Both the position numbers and the translations under genes were made by a program. Under the pieces are notes generated by a model, which was given only the letters and a program-made list of their open reading frames with translations, was not told the origin of the DNA and did no database searches. A DNA stretch of 64,000 nucleotides from Acinetobacter sp. 10FS3-1 (GTDB lineage: Bacteria; Pseudomonadota; Gammaproteobacteria; Pseudomonadales; Moraxellaceae): contig NZ_CP039143.1 of NCBI RefSeq assembly GCF_013343215.1, positions 1,364,001-1,428,000 on the forward strand. The letters run 5' to 3'. Shown here piece by piece: positions 60,830 to 64,000 of this stretch (position 1 is its first letter; each line of letters starts with the position of its first letter).

Positions 60830-61091
60830 GCTATTTTTTATTGAGGCTGGGTTATGCAGATAGCTATGGCTGTTATAGGCAGACTATAAAAATTGGGTGG
60901 AGATTTAAGTGACCGAGGATAGACATTCCTGATAGGAGTTTTATCCCAATTATGTGATCTGTGTATTTTTAGATGAACCAGACTATACAAAAAAGAGTTT
61001 AAATATCAGTAGTTCCAACGTAGTATTGAAAATAAGCAGCGAAAAAACAGCTTAAAATCAAAGGTAATATTAAAAATAGAAGGAGCATTGT

Positions 61092-62027
61092 ATGGGAGGC
61101 TCACATCAACATGATCACAGTCATGTAGAAGTCAGTGCTAAAAATGCTAAAAAACTGTCCTTGGCATTGCTTCTGACCACGACCTTTTTAATTGTAGAGG
61201 TCATAGCAGGTTTCATGACCCAAAGTCTGGCATTGCTCTCTGATGCTGCCCATATGTTTACTGATGCAGCCGCACTGGCCATTGCACTGGCGGCGATTAA
61301 AATTGGCCAAAAACCGGCAGATGATAAACGTACATTTGGTTATCAGCGATTTGAAATTCTGGCTGCTCTGTTTAATGCGCTCATGCTTTTTGTGGTGGCG
61401 CTTTATATCCTGTTTGAAGCCTATCAGCGTTTTAGTCATCCTCCTGAAATTCAAAGTGTGTGCATGTTGGCCGTTGCGGTACTTGGTCTGATCATCAATC
61501 TGATTTCAATGAGGATTCTGGTTTCTAGTAGTCAGGAAAGCTTAAATGTTAAAGGGGCTTATCTGGAAGTGCTAAGTGATGCGATAGGCTCAGTCGGCGT
61601 CATTATCGGGGCCATCATGATCTATTTTAGCGGATGGATGTGGATTGATACGCTGATTGCCGTCCTGATTGGTTTTTGGGTGATGCCACGCACCTGGGTT
61701 TTGCTGAAACAAAGTATCAATATCCTGCTGGAAGGTGTGCCAGATGAAATTGATATTGAAAAGCTGCGTAATGACCTGTTGTCACTGGAGGGCGTGAAAG
61801 AGATTCACCAGTTAAAAGTCTGGGCTATTACTTCTAAGAAAGTCATGTTAACGGTTCATCTGGTTGCGCCAGAGGTTGATTATAAAAAACTGCATCAGCA
61901 AGCATTTGAGATGTTGAAGCATGCGCATCATATTACCGAAATGACCCTACAAATTGAAGATGAGCATTGTCTACTAGAACAGCATCAACATGAGTCATAT
62001 GAAGGGCAGGAAAACCATTCACATTGA
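61092..62027 (+). CDS. czcD: CDF-family metal cation exporter (CzcD-like)
   Basis: 311 aa with six transmembrane helices, a His-rich N-terminus (GGSHQHDHSH) and a His-rich C-terminus. Metal-binding DAAHMFTDA in helix 2 (Asp51, His54, Asp58) and YLEVLSDAIGS in helix 5, where Glu159 replaces the His often seen there. Exports Zn2+ (perhaps Cd2+ or Co2+) by proton exchange. AGAAGGAG precedes the ATG. Confidence 0.9.
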   Translation: MGGSHQHDHSHVEVSAKNAKKLSLALLLTTTFLIVEVIAGFMTQSLALLSDAAHMFTDAAALAIALAAIKIGQKPADDKRTFGYQRFEILAALFNALMLFVVALYILFEAYQRFSHPPEIQSVCMLAVAVLGLIINLISMRILVSSSQESLNVKGAYLEVLSDAIGSVGVIIGAIMIYFSGWMWIDTLIAVLIGFWVMPRTWVLLKQSINILLEGVPDEIDIEKLRNDLLSLEGVKEIHQLKVWAITSKKVMLTVHLVAPEVDYKKLHQQAFEMLKHAHHITEMTLQIEDEHCLLEQHQHESYEGQENHSH

Positions 62028-62217
62028 TCAGTGGATGGTTATTGCAAAGCCATTATTTTATTCATTTTCATTTGGCAACTAGAAAGACGGGGTTGAGGCT
62101 CTAATTTCGTGTAGAAATTGTTTTCAATGAAGCTATAAAAATGATTCTTAAAACTTTATGAAAAATAATGCTTAGGTTAAGATGAGTGATCATTTGTAAA
62201 CGTACTTTAGAAGACCT

Positions 62218-63639
62218 ATGCAACCATTTGTTCTATATAACTCAGAGCAACGTAAAAAAGTTGAATTTGTTCCACGCAAAGCAGGGCATATCGACATGTA
62301 TGTGTGTGGTATGACAGTTTATGATTACTGTCATATTGGACATGCTCGGGTCATGGTTGCATTCGACTATATTATTCGTTTCCTGCGTAGTCAGGGCTGG
62401 AACGTAAAATATGTACGTAACATCACCGATATTGATGACAAGATTATTAAGCGTGCTAATGAAAATGGCGAAAGCATCACGGCACTGACAGATCGCTTTA
62501 TTCAAGCCATGAATGAAGATGCAGCCAACTTGGGGTGCTTGGAGCCAGATGAGGCGCCTCGTGCTACGGAATACATCGACCAGATGCAAAGCATGATTGG
62601 CAATCTGGTTGAAAAGGGAACCGCCTATCCGGCAGCAAATGGTGATGTATATTTTCAGGTAGAAAAGTTTGAAAAATATGGCCGTCTTTCGGGGCGTAAA
62701 CTGGACGACATGCAGGCAGGTGCTTCGGAACGTGTAGATGTCGAAGTTGAAAAAAAACATCCTTTTGACTTTGTGCTCTGGAAACATGCCAAGGAGAATG
62801 AGCCGGCTTGGGCTTCTCCATGGGGCAATGGCCGTCCGGGCTGGCATATTGAATGCTCTGCCATGTCGACCTGCTGCCTGGGTAACCACTTTGATATTCA
62901 TGGCGGTGGTTCGGACCTGATGTTTCCGCATCATGAAAATGAAATTGCGCAATCAGAAGCCTCTACAGGTGAACAGTATGTGAATTACTGGATGCATGTG
63001 GGCTTTATCAATGTCGATGGCGAAAAAATGTCGAAGTCGCTGGGTAACTTCTTTACCATTCGTGATGTCATGGAAAAGTTTCATCCGGAAGTGATTCGCT
63101 ATTTCATTGTGTCTTCACACTACCGCAGTCCGGTGAACTTCTCTGATGTGGCACTGAAGGAAGCTAAAACTGCGTTGTCACGTTTCTATCATTCATTTAA
63201 GGCGTATCAGGCTGTTTATGGTGACAAGCGAGTAGACAACTTGGATGAAACCCTAGTGGAGCGCTTCAATGCCGCTATGCGTGATGACTTTAATACGGCA
63301 GAGGCAATTGCAGTCCTGTTTGAAATCAATAAAGAGCTGAATCGCGCGGTTAAAGAGGACAAGGCTGAACAGGCTGCTATTCTGTATGCTACTTTAAGCC
63401 ACCTAACCAATATTCTGGGTCTGGTACAGCACAATGTCGATGAGTTTTTAAAATCTGATATTGGGCAGGATGCTTTGGGTCTAACTGAAGAACAGATCGA
63501 AGATCTGATTCAGCAGCGCCAAGACGCCAAAAAAGACAAAAACTTTGCCCGTGCTGATGAAATTCGTCAGTCCTTACTGGACCAAGGAGTGGTTTTGGAA
63601 GATACCCGTCAAGGAACAGTATGGCGTCGTGCTGATTAA
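62218..63639 (+). CDS. cysS: Cysteinyl-tRNA synthetase
   Basis: 473 aa class I aminoacyl-tRNA synthetase. Zinc ligand Cys30 in [18 protein letters not shown], which also holds the HIGH motif (39-42); IECSAMS and HHENEIAQ supply further zinc ligands; KMSKSLGN is the KMSKS loop. Complete to the C-terminal anticodon domain. Followed by a tRNA-Gly gene. Confidence 0.97.
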   Translation: MQPFVLYNSEQRKKVEFVPRKAGHIDMYVCGMTVYDYCHIGHARVMVAFDYIIRFLRSQGWNVKYVRNITDIDDKIIKRANENGESITALTDRFIQAMNEDAANLGCLEPDEAPRATEYIDQMQSMIGNLVEKGTAYPAANGDVYFQVEKFEKYGRLSGRKLDDMQAGASERVDVEVEKKHPFDFVLWKHAKENEPAWASPWGNGRPGWHIECSAMSTCCLGNHFDIHGGGSDLMFPHHENEIAQSEASTGEQYVNYWMHVGFINVDGEKMSKSLGNFFTIRDVMEKFHPEVIRYFIVSSHYRSPVNFSDVALKEAKTALSRFYHSFKAYQAVYGDKRVDNLDETLVERFNAAMRDDFNTAEAIAVLFEINKELNRAVKEDKAEQAAILYATLSHLTNILGLVQHNVDEFLKSDIGQDALGLTEEQIEDLIQQRQDAKKDKNFARADEIRQSLLDQGVVLEDTRQGTVWRRAD

Positions 63640-63663
63640 TTCGACACTTGATCGCATGGAGAG

Positions 63664-63691
63664 TTGACAGTTGTAAGAAACTCTCTATAAT
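63664..63691 (+). promoter_or_regulatory. Promoter of the tRNA-Gly gene
   Basis: TTGACA (63664-63669), 16-bp spacer, TATAAT (63686-63691), 13 bases before the tRNA. Near-consensus. Confidence 0.85.
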
Positions 63692-63704
63692 TCATTTCCA
63701 TATT

Positions 63705-63780
<76 letters not shown>

Positions 63781-63786
63781 AAATTT

Positions 63787-63818
63787 TAAAAACCCTGATC
63801 GAAAAATTGGGGTTTTTT
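63787..63818 (+). terminator. Terminator after tRNA-Gly
   Basis: AAAACCC and GGGGTTTT arms around a short AT-rich loop, followed by T residues. Confidence 0.65.
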
Positions 63819-64000
63819 ATTGCTTGCTAAAAAACTATAAAAAACCGATCAGGAAAAGAGAACTGTATAGCTCTAGATTCGGGGCGAATGAAGAATTTAA
63901 AGGCATTCTGTTTAAGTTTTATTAAAAGCACACTATTTTCAAAACTGCGATTCGCATAGATATGATAAAATTGCGAAAATTATTCGTATCTCACGAAAGT

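Overview
The window looks like Acinetobacter chromosome carrying most of a siphophage-type prophage. The evidence is the AT-leaning composition, the chromosomal set (dusB, metK, tkt, cysS, a CDF metal exporter, YeeE/YedE and VIT-type transporters) and an IS30-family element. The genus call is an inference from protein style; no database search was run.

Positions 1 to about 44.76 kb are prophage, and its left end lies outside the window. From left to right: a leftward early operon (ATP-binding recombination-type protein and two small proteins) starts from a promoter covered by three operator-like palindromes. Next comes an AT-rich cargo block at 1.7-6.2 kb: an ExoVII-large-subunit-like protein with a C-terminal membrane anchor, a lipoprotein, and a three-gene defence-type locus made of a C5-cytosine DNA methyltransferase facing a HEPN RNase and a DUF262 (GmrSD-type) protein. 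Then come a LexA-like CI repressor, a Cro-like protein and a CII-like protein. The replication and nuclease genes follow (HNH protein, replication initiator, P-like protein, two related PD-(D/E)XK-type proteins). A candidate late antiterminator gene sits directly before a strong promoter and a run of terminators. The rest is a Mu/B3-style head module, a siphovirus tail module, a lysis cassette (two holin-like proteins, GH19 endolysin, Rz/Rz1 spanins) and a tyrosine integrase.

The integrase abuts dusB. The coding sequence for the first ~20 residues of DusB and its TTG start appear to be supplied by the prophage, so dusB is the likely attachment site.

From 44.7 kb to the end is ordinary chromosome: dusB, a glycine-zipper protein, a nitronate monooxygenase-like enzyme, lipoproteins, transporters, metK, a prepilin-like gene, an IS30 element, tkt, a GNAT enzyme, a YceI protein, a decayed LysE-type exporter, a class I amidotransferase-like protein, a GST, a czcD-like exporter, cysS and a tRNA-Gly(GCC).

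The items most worth following up are: the methyltransferase/HEPN/DUF262 locus in the immunity region; the membrane-anchored XseA-like protein; the Q-pR'-tR'-like layout with an unusually terminator-rich late region; an integrase with an NTF2-like C-terminal extension; and a one-base frameshift in the inner-membrane spanin gene.
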